A DNA stretch of 64,000 bases from an uncultured Lachnospiraceae bacterium (GCA_910584695.1 CAJUBR010000001.1:1-64000); one strand, 5' to 3'; counted from the stretch's first letter, positions 1-9,169 are shown. The notes: a model not told the origin generated them from the sequence alone. Numbers and translations are program-made.

Positions 1-26
1 TCTTTCCAAAAGAAAATGACATCCGG

Positions 27-123
27 CAGACATTTTATGTAATTTCTGTTATACTAGTACAACGAATATTAAGTCTTTGATACATTCACGCAGAATAATT
101 ATTTCAGATTATTCGTTGTACTA
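27..123 (+). promoter_or_regulatory. Candidate promoter and hairpin leader of truA copy 1
   Basis: A -10-like TATACT at 50-55 has a weak -35-like CAGACA at 27-32 with a 17-base spacer. Just downstream, TAGTACAACGAATA (55-68) is perfectly inverted at 110-123, giving a 14-bp stem with a 41-base loop that would lie at the start of the mRNA or act as an operator. The ribosome binding site GGGAGG follows at 145-150. Promoter assignment is inferred; the inverted repeat is directly visible. Confidence 0.45.
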
Positions 124-157
124 ATATAACAATTTGTAATTATCCGGGAGGTATACC

Positions 158-916
158 ATGAATTCATATAAATGTATTACTGCGTACGAAGGCACACGCT
201 ACAACGGATGGCAAAAACAAGGCAATACCGCCAATACCATCCAGGGAAAACTGGAAGAGACTTTCTCGAAAATGCTGTCAGAACCTATTGAAATAACAGG
301 TTCCGGCAGAACGGATGCCGGTGTCCATGCCCTTGGACAGGTTTTCCACTTTCACTGCATCAAAAATCTGTCAAACCATTCCGGCTATTCGGATTTTTTA
401 TCGGAAATCAATGGTTATTTACCAAAAGATATCCGGATCCTTTCTATCGCCCCCTGTTCTGACCGTTTTCATGCCCGTTTAAATGCCGTCCAAAAAACGT
501 ATCAGTACCGGATTGACTGCTCTGTTTATGGTAATCTTTTTCTCCGCAGCACAACTCACCATATTCCGGAGCCATTAGATATCCCTGCAATTCAAAAAGG
601 TGCCCGTCTTCTTACAGGCACTCACGACTTCAAAAGCTTTTGCAGCAGCAAGCGGATGAAAAAATCCAGTATCCGTACCATCTATGAGATCAATATTGAA
701 AAAGACTTAGAACATGATCTGCTCTTTTTTACCTTTACTGGAAATGGATTTCTGTACAATATGGTGAGAATTCTCTCCGGTACTTTAATCGAAATCGGCC
801 TTGGCATTCGTACTCCCGAAGAAATCCCTGCTATCTTAACAGGCTGCAGCCGGGGGCTTGCCGGGCATACTGCACCGGCTAAAGGACTATTCCTCATGTC
901 TGTGTCTTATAAATGA
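158..916 (+). CDS. truA: tRNA pseudouridine synthase A, copy 1
   Basis: 252 aa, the usual length for TruA, which converts uridines 38-40 of the tRNA anticodon arm to pseudouridine. The catalytic motif GSGRTDAGVHA is intact with the nucleophilic Asp near residue 53, and the C-terminal GNGFLYNMVRI motif is present. GGGAGG lies 7 bases upstream of the ATG. It is convergent with dusB and their coding ends overlap by 10 bp. A second truA lies at 39319-40056; both keep the catalytic Asp, so they are paralogues, and which one does the standard 38/39/40 reaction cannot be told from sequence. Confidence 0.93.
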   Translation: MNSYKCITAYEGTRYNGWQKQGNTANTIQGKLEETFSKMLSEPIEITGSGRTDAGVHALGQVFHFHCIKNLSNHSGYSDFLSEINGYLPKDIRILSIAPCSDRFHARLNAVQKTYQYRIDCSVYGNLFLRSTTHHIPEPLDIPAIQKGARLLTGTHDFKSFCSSKRMKKSSIRTIYEINIEKDLEHDLLFFTFTGNGFLYNMVRILSGTLIEIGLGIRTPEEIPAILTGCSRGLAGHTAPAKGLFLMSVSYK

Positions 917-1884
917 CAATCAGCCGTCTCCTGCCAGGAACGAAGCAAGACTTCCAGTTCCCGGTAGCTTTCTACATGGTTCACATCATCCCGGAGTTTG
1001 GATGAATTGTGATACCCTGCCGTATACCATGCAGCATGCTTGCGCATCTCATGAATACCAGTATATTCCCCCTTATATTCCACCATCATTTCTGCATGGC
1101 GGAGCATCATTTCCACCATGTCGGATAATGCCGGACGTTCCGGAATATATCCTTTTTCAAAATAAGTCTTGATCTGTGAAAAAATAAAAGGATTTCCCTT
1201 TGCTCCCCTTCCAATCATAAAGGCATCACATCCCGTCTCCTCCTTCATCCTTCGTATATCCTGCGGAGTATGCAAATCTCCGTTTCCGATTACCGGTATC
1301 GATACCGCCTCCTTTACCTGCCGGATAATATCCCAGTCTGCATGACCAGAATAATATTCACTACGGAGTCTCCCGTGAACGGCAATCGCAGAACCCCCGC
1401 TTCCCTCTATTATCTTGGCAATTTCCACTGCATTTACGTGTTCTGCATCAAAACCTTTGCGAATCTTAACCGTAACCGGAACATCCACTGCCTTTACCAT
1501 GGAAGAAACTATCTTCTCCACTAAATGCGGCTGTTTCATTAATGCAGAGCCTTCATGATTATTGACAATTTTAGGCACGGGACATCCCATATTAATGTCA
1601 ATAAAATCATATCCTCTCTCCTGAACTTTTGCAGCCATATCTGCCATGATCTGTGGGTCGGAACCAAACAGCTGCAAACCGATGGGATGTTCCTCCTTTC
1701 TATATGCCATTAAAGGTTCTGTGTTCCGGTTCTTATAAAGAATTGCCTTTGCACTTACCATTTCTGTATACAGGATATCACATCCCTGTTCTTTACAGAG
1801 TAAGCGAAAAGGCAGGTCCGTCACACCTGCCATCGGAGCTAATATTAATTTGTTATGTAAATCTATTGCATTCTTCTTCGCCAT
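907..1884 (-). CDS. dusB: tRNA-dihydrouridine synthase
   Basis: 325 aa FMN-dependent Dus protein that reduces uridine to dihydrouridine in tRNA. It shows the TIM-barrel opening LAPMAGVTDLPFR, the active-site NMGCPVPK with catalytic Cys near residue 101, and the FMN phosphate-binding GNGD and IGRGAKGNP segments. In Firmicutes this DusB-type family is often beside coaX, as here, where coaX is immediately upstream on the same strand. The structured repeat at 1893-1969 lies between the two genes. DusB rather than another Dus subtype is assigned from overall similarity. Confidence 0.92.
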   Translation of the reverse strand: MAKKNAIDLHNKLILAPMAGVTDLPFRLLCKEQGCDILYTEMVSAKAILYKNRNTEPLMAYRKEEHPIGLQLFGSDPQIMADMAAKVQERGYDFIDINMGCPVPKIVNNHEGSALMKQPHLVEKIVSSMVKAVDVPVTVKIRKGFDAEHVNAVEIAKIIEGSGGSAIAVHGRLRSEYYSGHADWDIIRQVKEAVSIPVIGNGDLHTPQDIRRMKEETGCDAFMIGRGAKGNPFIFSQIKTYFEKGYIPERPALSDMVEMMLRHAEMMVEYKGEYTGIHEMRKHAAWYTAGYHNSSKLRDDVNHVESYRELEVLLRSWQETADCHL

Positions 1885-1892
1885 GCCATCCC

Positions 1893-1969
1893 CTAATTAT
1901 TATATCTATCATATGTCACCAATTTTCAAAGAAAATTGATGGCCTGCTTGCACATCAGTGCAATTCATT
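1893..1969. repeat. Dispersed GTCACC-hairpin-TCATT element, copy 1
   Basis: Contains GTCACC (1915-1920), a perfect hairpin CAATTTTC-AAA-GAAAATTG (1920-1938), a second perfect hairpin TTGCAC-ATCA-GTGCAA (1948-1963), then TTCATT. A related element is at 9505-9591 and a more diverged one at 27314-27365. On the minus strand the element contains TTGAAA, 19 bases, then TATAAT just before dusB, so it may also supply the dusB promoter; the second hairpin may end coaX transcription. Confidence 0.6.
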
Positions 1970-2741
1970 ATATCGCATTCTGTTTATTGTATAAAATATT
2001 TAATCCCTTGAGGGTAAGATTGGAATCATAAAACTCAATACTGTCCGTTTCATCATATATAATCTTTCCGAGACCACCGGTGGCAACCACCGTCATTTCA
2101 TTCAACCCTGCCTCTTTTTTAATCTTACGGATAATGTATTCGGTCTGTCCGATATGTCCATAAACAAGTCCCGACTGCATAGAGGAAATCGTGTCTTTTC
2201 CTAAAACCTCATCCGGTTTTTTAATCTCGATTTTCGGAAGCTTTGCAGCATCCTGCCATAATGCATGAGCGGCAATCCGGATACCCGGTGAAGTAACACC
2301 TCCAACTAAAGTTGCATCCTCCAGCACCAGATCATGGGTTGTCGCGGTACCATAATCAATTACTAATACAGGACCGCCATAAATTTCATACGCAGCCACC
2401 GCATCTACAATCCGGTCAGCCCCCACCTCTTTCGGATTGGGAATTGCTATCTTAATTCCTGTCTTAATGCCAGGTCCTACCACAATAGGATTCACATTAA
2501 AATACTTGATCAGCCCATTTATAATATGATGATTCACATCCGGCACCACGGATGCCAGAATAGCTGCATCCACATCTTCTCTGTGTAGTCCCTTACTGTG
2601 AAGTATATTGTAAAAAAAAATCCCATATTCATCCGATGTTCTAGGAATCTTAGTTGTCATTCGAAAGGTTCCCTCAATCTCATTTCTGTTAAATAAACCA
2701 ATCGTAATATTCGTATTACCGATATCAATTGCTAATAACAT
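1968..2741 (-). CDS. coaX: Type III pantothenate kinase
   Basis: 257 aa. Phosphorylates pantothenate in the first step of coenzyme A synthesis; the type III enzyme belongs to the ASKHA fold and depends on a monovalent cation. The N-terminal phosphate motif [12 protein letters not shown] (residues 6-17), the [13 protein letters not shown] segment with the putative catalytic Asp, and the [10 protein letters not shown] motif are all present. It is followed by dusB and preceded, 26 bases away, by a small conserved gene likely in the same transcript. Confidence 0.95.
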   Translation of the reverse strand: MLLAIDIGNTNITIGLFNRNEIEGTFRMTTKIPRTSDEYGIFFYNILHSKGLHREDVDAAILASVVPDVNHHIINGLIKYFNVNPIVVGPGIKTGIKIAIPNPKEVGADRIVDAVAAYEIYGGPVLVIDYGTATTHDLVLEDATLVGGVTSPGIRIAAHALWQDAAKLPKIEIKKPDEVLGKDTISSMQSGLVYGHIGQTEYIIRKIKKEAGLNEMTVVATGGLGKIIYDETDSIEFYDSNLTLKGLNILYNKQNAI

Positions 2742-2767
2742 ATCATTATCCTCTCTGCACTTTCCTA

Positions 2768-3106
2768 TTATATCTCGTCCAAAGTTTCACCCAAAAAGAA
2801 TACCCTGTAATATAACTCCAGACTTTCTAAAAGTTCCCGCTTTGTTTCCCGTAACTGTTTCACTTTTAATACGCTTCCAATCTCATCATATAGCAAATCT
2901 CCTGCATCTACCATTGTTACAAATTTCAGATTAGCATCCGTATCAAATTCCATCGTCAAGATCCCGCCAACATCCTCAGTAAATAACACACACATCGCCT
3001 GTAGTTCATCCTTGACTCCCTTCGGCAGCCCGTTAAAATCCGGATTCAGGTAATATTTCTCTTCATATTTTGAGGATACACACAAAATTGCTCTCTTTTC
3101 TTCCAT
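2768..3106 (-). CDS. Small conserved protein, DUF6145-like
   Basis: 112 aa, acidic, no signal peptide or membrane segment. The sequence ([17 protein letters not shown] near the start, [19 protein letters not shown] near the end) resembles a family I recall as DUF6145 from Lachnospiraceae; no function is known to me. It is the first gene of an apparent coaX-dusB transcript, with a good minus-strand promoter 38 bases upstream. The family name rests on memory of the pattern, not a search. Confidence 0.7.
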   Translation of the reverse strand: MEEKRAILCVSSKYEEKYYLNPDFNGLPKGVKDELQAMCVLFTEDVGGILTMEFDTDANLKFVTMVDAGDLLYDEIGSVLKVKQLRETKRELLESLELYYRVFFLGETLDEI

Positions 3107-3143
3107 ACTATTCCCCTTAAAAAATACATTTGTTTTTTACAAT

Positions 3144-3172
3144 ATTTTATCGTATTCACAAAGAGATTGCAA
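3144..3172 (-). promoter_or_regulatory. Promoter for the coaX transcript
   Basis: Minus strand TTGCAA (3167-3172), 17-base spacer, TAAAAT (3144-3149): a near-consensus sigma-A promoter 38 bases upstream of the 112-aa gene. It lies within the first copy of a 32-bp direct repeat. Confidence 0.7.
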
Positions 3173-3443
3173 CCACTTTAGAGACTCAATAAACAAGGAG
3201 TCACAAAAACGCAGATTTTTCTTCTTCACACTATTTTATCTTTACCGTTTCCCTTTATTACTTCCGTCAGTAGACGTTGTTGTAACGGTAGCAGTTTTCA
3301 ATACTTCTTCCTATCTTTTATCCTGTATCTTATACTGCATTTTATACAAAATGTTATTATACTGTCAAGTTTATTTTCTTACTTTTAAGTTTTATTCTCA
3401 AAATCAGTTGCTATTCATAAAGGGATTGCAACCTCTTTAGAGA
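3153..3443. repeat. Pair of 32-bp direct repeats in the 3107-3501 intergenic gap
   Basis: The gap between divergent genes holds no ORF of note. Two direct repeats, 3153-3184 and 3412-3443, match at 29 of 32 positions (both contain GATTGCAACC and CTTTAGAGA). Each copy supplies the -35 TTGCAA of a promoter, the first on the minus strand and the second on the plus strand. The region between (3185-3411) is AT-rich with no other clear signal. Confidence 0.65.
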
Positions 3444-3454
3444 TTTGCTAAGAT
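3426..3454 (+). promoter_or_regulatory. Promoter for the aminotransferase gene
   Basis: TTGCAA (3426-3431), 17-base spacer containing CTCTTTAGAG, then TAAGAT (3449-3454). It ends 47 bases before the chosen ATG at 3502, which excludes the more upstream in-frame start at 3445. Confidence 0.6.
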
Positions 3455-3501
3455 ATAAGCTGAATATAAAAATACTTAAATTTTATGAAAAGAGGGTTAC
3501 T

Positions 3502-4686
3502 ATGTTAAATCAGAATTTTATTGATATGTTAGGACAAAAATCTGTTATCCGGGAACTATTTACATATGGCAGTGAGCGTGCGAAAGAAATAGGTTATGAG
3601 AATGTATTCGATTACAGTCTGGGAAATCCCTCCGTCCCCACACCGGAATCCTTCACTCAGGAAATGCTTCGGCTTTTACAATCGGAAGATCCTGTGACAC
3701 TTCACGGATATTCTCCAAGCCTTGGTATTGATTCGGTAAGAGATGCCGTTGCCAGGTCATTAAATGACCGCTTTGAGATGAACTACCAAAAAGAAGATAT
3801 CTTTATGGTAAGCGGTGCTGCCGGTGCGATTGCCCATGCCGTAAGGGCTGTCACTGTACCGGGTGATGAAATCCTCACCTTTGCACCGTTTTTTCCGGAA
3901 TATATGCCATATATCAGTGCATCCGGTGCTGTACTCAATGTTGTACCTGCCGATATCAGTACGTTCCAAATTAACTTTGATGCGTTTATAGAAATGTTAA
4001 ACGACAAGGTAATGGCAGTGTTAATTAATTCCCCAAATAATCCTTCCGGAATTGTATATTCAACAGAAACTATTGATAAACTTGCTATGATCTTATCCGA
4101 AAAAGAAGAGGAGTTCGGACATCCGATCTATATTATATCCGATGAACCATATCGAGAAATCGTATTTGAAGGGATTGATTCCCCATTTATTGCTGCCCAC
4201 TACCACAATACCATCACCTGTTATTCCTTCAGCAAATCCCTGTCACTTCCGGGAGAGAGAATTGGTTACATCGCAGTAAACCCAGCCTGCGAAAATGCAT
4301 CCCTTCTCGTAGATATGTTTGGTCAGATCTCCCGTGGCATTGGTCACAATTGTCCGCCGAGCATCATCCAGATGGCCGTTGTAAAATCATTGTATGACAC
4401 CTCAGATTTATCGGTTTATGAAACCAACAAAAATATTCTATATACGGAACTGACCAAAATGGGATTCGAAATCGTAGAACCGGGAGGAACCTTCTATATG
4501 TTTCCAAAAGCACTGGAAGAAGACGCCAAAGCATTTTCTGACAAGGCAAAAACACTGGATTTGCTACTGGTTCCAAGTGACACGTTCGGTGTACCCGGAC
4601 ATTTCCGAATCAGCTACTGCATCCCTACCGAAAAAGTGGAACGCTCCATTCCCGTTTTCCAAAAGCTTGCCAATATGTACTTATAA
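3502..4686 (+). CDS. PLP-dependent class I/II aminotransferase
   Basis: 394 aa from the chosen start. Fold type I aminotransferase with the PLP-lysine motif YSFSKSLSLPGERIGY (Lys in SFSKS), the substrate-binding NSPNNPSG and the SDEPYRE motif carrying the PLP-contacting Asp. Likely an aspartate/aromatic-type enzyme; the amino acid substrate is not readable from sequence. The start at 3502 was preferred because AGAGGG precedes it and a promoter overlaps the earlier in-frame start. It is monocistronic, bounded by a strong terminator. Confidence 0.88.
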   Translation: MLNQNFIDMLGQKSVIRELFTYGSERAKEIGYENVFDYSLGNPSVPTPESFTQEMLRLLQSEDPVTLHGYSPSLGIDSVRDAVARSLNDRFEMNYQKEDIFMVSGAAGAIAHAVRAVTVPGDEILTFAPFFPEYMPYISASGAVLNVVPADISTFQINFDAFIEMLNDKVMAVLINSPNNPSGIVYSTETIDKLAMILSEKEEEFGHPIYIISDEPYREIVFEGIDSPFIAAHYHNTITCYSFSKSLSLPGERIGYIAVNPACENASLLVDMFGQISRGIGHNCPPSIIQMAVVKSLYDTSDLSVYETNKNILYTELTKMGFEIVEPGGTFYMFPKALEEDAKAFSDKAKTLDLLLVPSDTFGVPGHFRISYCIPTEKVERSIPVFQKLANMYL

Positions 4687-4709
4687 TTTTTCTTCACATC
4701 AAAACATAC

Positions 4710-4752
4710 AAAGGGCTGCCGAAACATTTTATGATAACGGCAGCCCTTTTTG
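4710..4752 (+). terminator. Intrinsic terminator after the aminotransferase gene
   Basis: AAAGGGCTGCCG (4710-4721) pairs perfectly with CGGCAGCCCTTT (4738-4749), followed by a short T run. One of several terminators in the window sharing a GGG-CTG-type arm. Confidence 0.85.
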
Positions 4753-4808
4753 GACATCCTGTTTTATAACATCTTCATTTATGGTCAAAAACACATTCGT
4801 ATTCTTTT

Positions 4809-6182
4809 TTATTCCACAGTAATATGCTGATAAGTATCCGCTACAAAACTTTTCACCAATTCAACGGCATCTTCTGCTTTCTCCAAAAATCCAGAGTTAT
4901 AGTCCTCAGAGGCCTTATCCAGAAAACCATTAAACCGCTCATCATAAGCAGAAGCACTGCTTAAATCCAAGCTTTCTGCCGTTCTTATCCATACAGAGAC
5001 CGGATTGTTTTCCCCCAGTATATCCGTTTTTCCAGCGTCTTCATCACAAATCTTTTGCATAACAGATTTATTATTAACAAAATCGCCTGTTTCTTGTGCC
5101 ATTTTTGTCATAACATCCTCATCCGTACATAATGTCCGCAAAATTAGTGCCGCCAAAGCCATATCCGGACATTGTGTCGCTACATTCAAATAGGTTCCAC
5201 CCAAATGATAGACAGACGGCCCCTGACATACATTAAATTCCCCGTTGTGCTTTTCTGCGTGAATCTCCTGCTGAATATACTGTGGTGAAACAAACCAGCC
5301 AAATACATCGCCATCAAAACCCGACTTCCATTCCAGATCCCCTTGCTTGGTTTTGTTTGTATAATCTCCGTCATACAGCTTTTGGGAAGCTTCCAGATAC
5401 TCCGTTACTACCGGATCCACATTTAATATATCATCTATTACCCAAGGTGTCTTTTTCTGGTCAAGCATAGCATACTTAATATCATCCGGACCAGAAACCA
5501 TTTTATATCCTGCGTTCTTCATCTTGTCTGCCAGTTGAAAGAATTTATCCCAATCCTCTACGGCTTTCTGCACGGATTCCGGATCGGAAGTTCCCAAAAC
5601 CTCTTTTGCAATATCGGTTCTATAAAGAAAACAGCCCGGTGTTGCCTGCCATGTCAGTGCTTTCATATCTCCGTCAAAAGAAGCATAGTTTAGCGTATAC
5701 TGATACATATTCTCTAAATCGGATTTATCAATGCCAATGGTATCCAGTGCTACCGTATAATCAGACTGCACATATTCCTGTCCCGAATCACTGCTCACAG
5801 CAAAAATAGACGGATATTTGTCCGTTCCGTTATGCCCTGCCTGCAACAAGGTTTCTATCGCTGTTTTGTACTCATCATTATTCCCTTCCAACCCAAGATT
5901 CACAAACTCTACCCGGTCTGCATACTGTGGATAAGCTTCTTTAAAATAATTCAGCTTATTACCTAATTCCTGATTCCAAGAATAAACATAAATCGTCTCC
6001 CCATCCTCTAAGGGCATCTCTATCTCACGGACATCATCCGTCAGCTCAATCGTCTGTTTCTCTTCCATTTCTACTGGAGCCGGATCCTCAATAGACTCTT
6101 CATCCGTCCTTCCACATGCAAAAAAGGTCAGCCCCATCATCATCACGAATGATAATGCTGTTATTTTCCTCGTCCTTTTCAC
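4809..6182 (-). CDS. Extracellular solute-binding lipoprotein (family 1 type)
   Basis: 457 aa. A lipoprotein signal peptide (KRTRK, hydrophobic core, lipobox FFAC with Cys near residue 23) is followed by an acidic linker and a domain resembling carbohydrate ABC-transporter binding proteins (IYVYSWNQELGNKLNYF, then late LAALILRTL). It starts at GTG behind AGGAGG. No permease or ATPase partner is adjacent, so it is an orphan; 36 bases separate it from the upstream ABC-F gene, which is not a transporter ATPase. The ligand is unknown. Confidence 0.82.
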   Translation of the reverse strand: MKRTRKITALSFVMMMGLTFFACGRTDEESIEDPAPVEMEEKQTIELTDDVREIEMPLEDGETIYVYSWNQELGNKLNYFKEAYPQYADRVEFVNLGLEGNNDEYKTAIETLLQAGHNGTDKYPSIFAVSSDSGQEYVQSDYTVALDTIGIDKSDLENMYQYTLNYASFDGDMKALTWQATPGCFLYRTDIAKEVLGTSDPESVQKAVEDWDKFFQLADKMKNAGYKMVSGPDDIKYAMLDQKKTPWVIDDILNVDPVVTEYLEASQKLYDGDYTNKTKQGDLEWKSGFDGDVFGWFVSPQYIQQEIHAEKHNGEFNVCQGPSVYHLGGTYLNVATQCPDMALAALILRTLCTDEDVMTKMAQETGDFVNNKSVMQKICDEDAGKTDILGENNPVSVWIRTAESLDLSSASAYDERFNGFLDKASEDYNSGFLEKAEDAVELVKSFVADTYQHITVE

Positions 6183-6218
6183 AGAATAACCTCCTATCGC
6201 ATAAGATACAGGATTTTT

Positions 6219-7850
6219 CTATTCTTCGTCAGTACTTTCCAGATTCATAACCTGTCGTTTTCTGGCAAGCTCATCACTTTCCAGATATTCATCATAGGTT
6301 GTCATCTTGTCAATTAATCCTGCAGCCGTTAATTCCATAATACGGTTTGCTGTTGTCTGGATAAACTGATGATCCTGCGAAGAAAACAAAACCACACCCG
6401 GAAATTTAATCAAACCGTTGTTTAAAGCAGTAATCGACTCCATATCCAAATGGTTTGTCGGTTCATCTAACAGTAACACATTCGATCCCATGATCATCAT
6501 TTTAGAGAGAAGGCATCTTACCTTTTCCCCTCCTGACAATACCTTGACCTTTTTAATACCATCGTCACCGGCAAACAGCATTCTTCCAAGAAATCCTCTT
6601 ACATAAGTAGGATCTTTCTCCTCCGAAAACTGTGTCAGCCATTCCACAATCGTTAAATCGTTATCAAACTCTTTTGTATTATCCTTCGGAAAATATCCCT
6701 GAGAAGTTGTTACTCCCCATTTATAAGTTCCCTCATCCGGTTCTTCCTCCCCTGCCAATATCTTAAACAGCATAGTAGTAGCAATCGTATTCGGTCCGAC
6801 AAAAGCTACCTTATCTTCTCTTCCAATGGTAAAGGAAATATGATCTAAAAGCTTCACTCCGTCCACAGTCTTTGAAAGATTCTCCACAGTCAAAACCTCG
6901 TTACCGATTTCACGATTTGGTCTGAAATCAATATAAGGATATTTACGGCTGGAAGGCCGCATTTCATCCAGTTGAATCTTCTCCAATGCACGTTTTCTGG
7001 AAGTGGCCTGTTTTGACTTGGAAGCATTCGCAGAAAATCGTTGGATAAAGTCCTGAAGTTCTTTTATTTTCTCTTCCTTCTTTTTATTTGCTTCTTTCAT
7101 CTGCTTGATCATTAACTGGCTTGATTCATACCAGAAATCATAATTACCTGCATAAAGCTGAATCTTCCCGTAATCAATATCCGCAATATGCGTACAAACC
7201 TTGTTTAAGAAATAACGGTCATGAGATACGACAATAACAGTATTATCAAAATTAATTAAAAACTCCTCTAACCACGCAATTGCATCTAAATCCAAGTGGT
7301 TTGTCGGTTCGTCCAACAGCAGGACATCCGGATTGCCAAATAATGCCTGTGCCAGCAACACCTTAACTTTCAAAGTATCTTCCAATTCAGACATTTGTTT
7401 ATAATGATATTCCGTATCAATTCCCAGTCCGTTTAACATGGTAGCCGCATCGGATTCCGCCTCCCATCCGTTCATCTCTGCAAATTCTGCCTCTAAATCC
7501 GCAACCCTTGCACCATCCTCATCAGAAAAATCAGGCTTTGCATAAATCTCTTCCTTTTCCTTCATTACATCATAAAGCCGCTTGTTTCCCATAATAACCG
7601 TATCCAAAACGGAATAATCATTATATTTAAAATGATCCTGCTGTAATACAGAAAGTCTTTCTCCCGCATTCATTGTTACATCACCCTTTGTAGTATCAAT
7701 CTCACCTGAAAGAATCTTTAAAAATGTAGACTTTCCCGCACCGTTTGCACCGATCAGCCCATAACAATTCCCTTCCGTAAATTTGATATTTACATCTTCA
7801 AACAAAGCCTTCTTTCCAAATCTTAACGTTACATTATTTGCACTAATCAT
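6219..7850 (-). CDS. ABC-F family ATPase with one degenerate ATP site
   Basis: 543 aa with two nucleotide-binding domains joined by a charged linker (about residues 240-300) and no membrane segments, as in ribosome-associated ABC-F translation factors; closest in feel to the YbiT branch. Domain 1 has an intact Walker A GANGAGKST (34-42) and Walker B LLLDEPTNHLD, but its signature reads SELEDTLK instead of LSGGE. Domain 2 has signature LSGGEK (438-443) and Walker B, but Walker A reads GPNTIATT with no lysine. In the head-to-tail dimer both losses fall in the same composite site; the other site is complete. Confidence 0.9.
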   Translation of the reverse strand: MISANNVTLRFGKKALFEDVNIKFTEGNCYGLIGANGAGKSTFLKILSGEIDTTKGDVTMNAGERLSVLQQDHFKYNDYSVLDTVIMGNKRLYDVMKEKEEIYAKPDFSDEDGARVADLEAEFAEMNGWEAESDAATMLNGLGIDTEYHYKQMSELEDTLKVKVLLAQALFGNPDVLLLDEPTNHLDLDAIAWLEEFLINFDNTVIVVSHDRYFLNKVCTHIADIDYGKIQLYAGNYDFWYESSQLMIKQMKEANKKKEEKIKELQDFIQRFSANASKSKQATSRKRALEKIQLDEMRPSSRKYPYIDFRPNREIGNEVLTVENLSKTVDGVKLLDHISFTIGREDKVAFVGPNTIATTMLFKILAGEEEPDEGTYKWGVTTSQGYFPKDNTKEFDNDLTIVEWLTQFSEEKDPTYVRGFLGRMLFAGDDGIKKVKVLSGGEKVRCLLSKMMIMGSNVLLLDEPTNHLDMESITALNNGLIKFPGVVLFSSQDHQFIQTTANRIMELTAAGLIDKMTTYDEYLESDELARKRQVMNLESTDEE

Positions 7851-7888
7851 GTCTTTCCCTCTTTCTATTTTTTCTTTACCGCTTTCTG

Positions 7889-9169
7889 TTATCCCTGCAA
7901 TGCCGGATCAATCAAAATTGCAATCCGGTCAATCCGGTTTTTATCCATGGAAATTACCTTTAACGTAATACCGTCTTTATTGACTGTTTCGCCCTCCACC
8001 GGCAAATGATCCAGCAGTTCAATCACATAACCGCCCAGTGAATCATAGTTCTCTGACGTAAGCGGTACGCCAATCAAGTCTTCCAGATCTCCCAGTTTAA
8101 CCGACGCATCAATTTCAAAACGATTTTCGTCCACCTTTGTAACAGTTTCCAACTCATCCATATCAAACTCGTCACGGATTTCACCGACAATTTCTTCTAA
8201 TAAATCCTCTATTGTAATCAGACCTACTGCAGCAGCATATTCATCCAAAACGATTGCCAGAGAAACGAAACGATCCCTCATCTCTGCCATAATGGAAGAA
8301 GTCTTTTGATATTCATATACAAAAAACGGTTCCCGCATAAGTTCTCTTACAGAAAAAGAATTCCGTTTTTTTGCAGCCTGATTCTGGTAGAAAAACAAAT
8401 CCTTCAGATATACAATCCCGATTACAGTGTCTTTACTGTCATCATATACCGGCAGTCTGGAATAATGATCTTCCTTAAATGTGTCAAACACTTCGTCAAA
8501 GGTTGCATCCACCGACACCAGTGCCATATCCGCTCTTGGAACCATAACATCTTTTGCCTTAGAATCCCCAAAATCCACCACGTTATTAATCATGGATTTC
8601 TCTTCCTTCTCTAAAACACCATCCTCAACACTGACATCTACAATCGTTCGCAATTCCCCTTCCGTCATCTGATTTTTGGCTTTACTCCGGTCTACCCGGA
8701 AAATAAAGAAAATAATATTACTAAGACGGTCCACAAACCATATAACCGGTGTGAGTATTGTTACAAGCGGTGCGATGACATGGATATAAATCAATGAAAT
8801 CTTCTCACTATATAGTGTAGCCAAAGTCTTCGGTGTAATCTCTCCAAACAGCAGCACAACCAATGTAAGCACACCAGTAGATACTCCGACAAATTTATTT
8901 CCAAAAGCTGCTGTTGTAAATGTTGTAGTCAGTGCAGATGCTGAAATATTAACAATATTATTTCCAATTAAAATTGCACTTAACATTTTTGATGGATTCT
9001 CCACAAGCTTTAGAACTTTATCTGCAGTCTTATTGCCATCTTCTGACAACGCTCTTAAACGATGCCTGTTCACTGTGGTAAGTGCTGTCTCTGCAGAAGA
9101 AAAGAAAGCAGAAAGTAAAACCAAAAATAATATTGCTACTAATTGCATTAAATTCGATTCGGGTTCCAA
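7889..9169 (-). CDS. CNNM/CorC family membrane protein (DUF21-CBS-CorC)
   Basis: 426 aa. Domain order: a DUF21 transmembrane domain with about four helices (residues 5-180), a CBS pair (about 205-330, with VMVPRADMALVS and YAAAVGLITIEDLLEE) and a C-terminal CorC_HlyC domain (about 345-425). Proteins of this family, often labelled hemolysin, are linked to divalent cation (Mg/Co) export. The start is TTG 8 bases after GGAGG. The exact substrate is inferred from family only. Confidence 0.88.
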   Translation of the reverse strand: MEPESNLMQLVAILFLVLLSAFFSSAETALTTVNRHRLRALSEDGNKTADKVLKLVENPSKMLSAILIGNNIVNISASALTTTFTTAAFGNKFVGVSTGVLTLVVLLFGEITPKTLATLYSEKISLIYIHVIAPLVTILTPVIWFVDRLSNIIFFIFRVDRSKAKNQMTEGELRTIVDVSVEDGVLEKEEKSMINNVVDFGDSKAKDVMVPRADMALVSVDATFDEVFDTFKEDHYSRLPVYDDSKDTVIGIVYLKDLFFYQNQAAKKRNSFSVRELMREPFFVYEYQKTSSIMAEMRDRFVSLAIVLDEYAAAVGLITIEDLLEEIVGEIRDEFDMDELETVTKVDENRFEIDASVKLGDLEDLIGVPLTSENYDSLGGYVIELLDHLPVEGETVNKDGITLKVISMDKNRIDRIAILIDPALQG

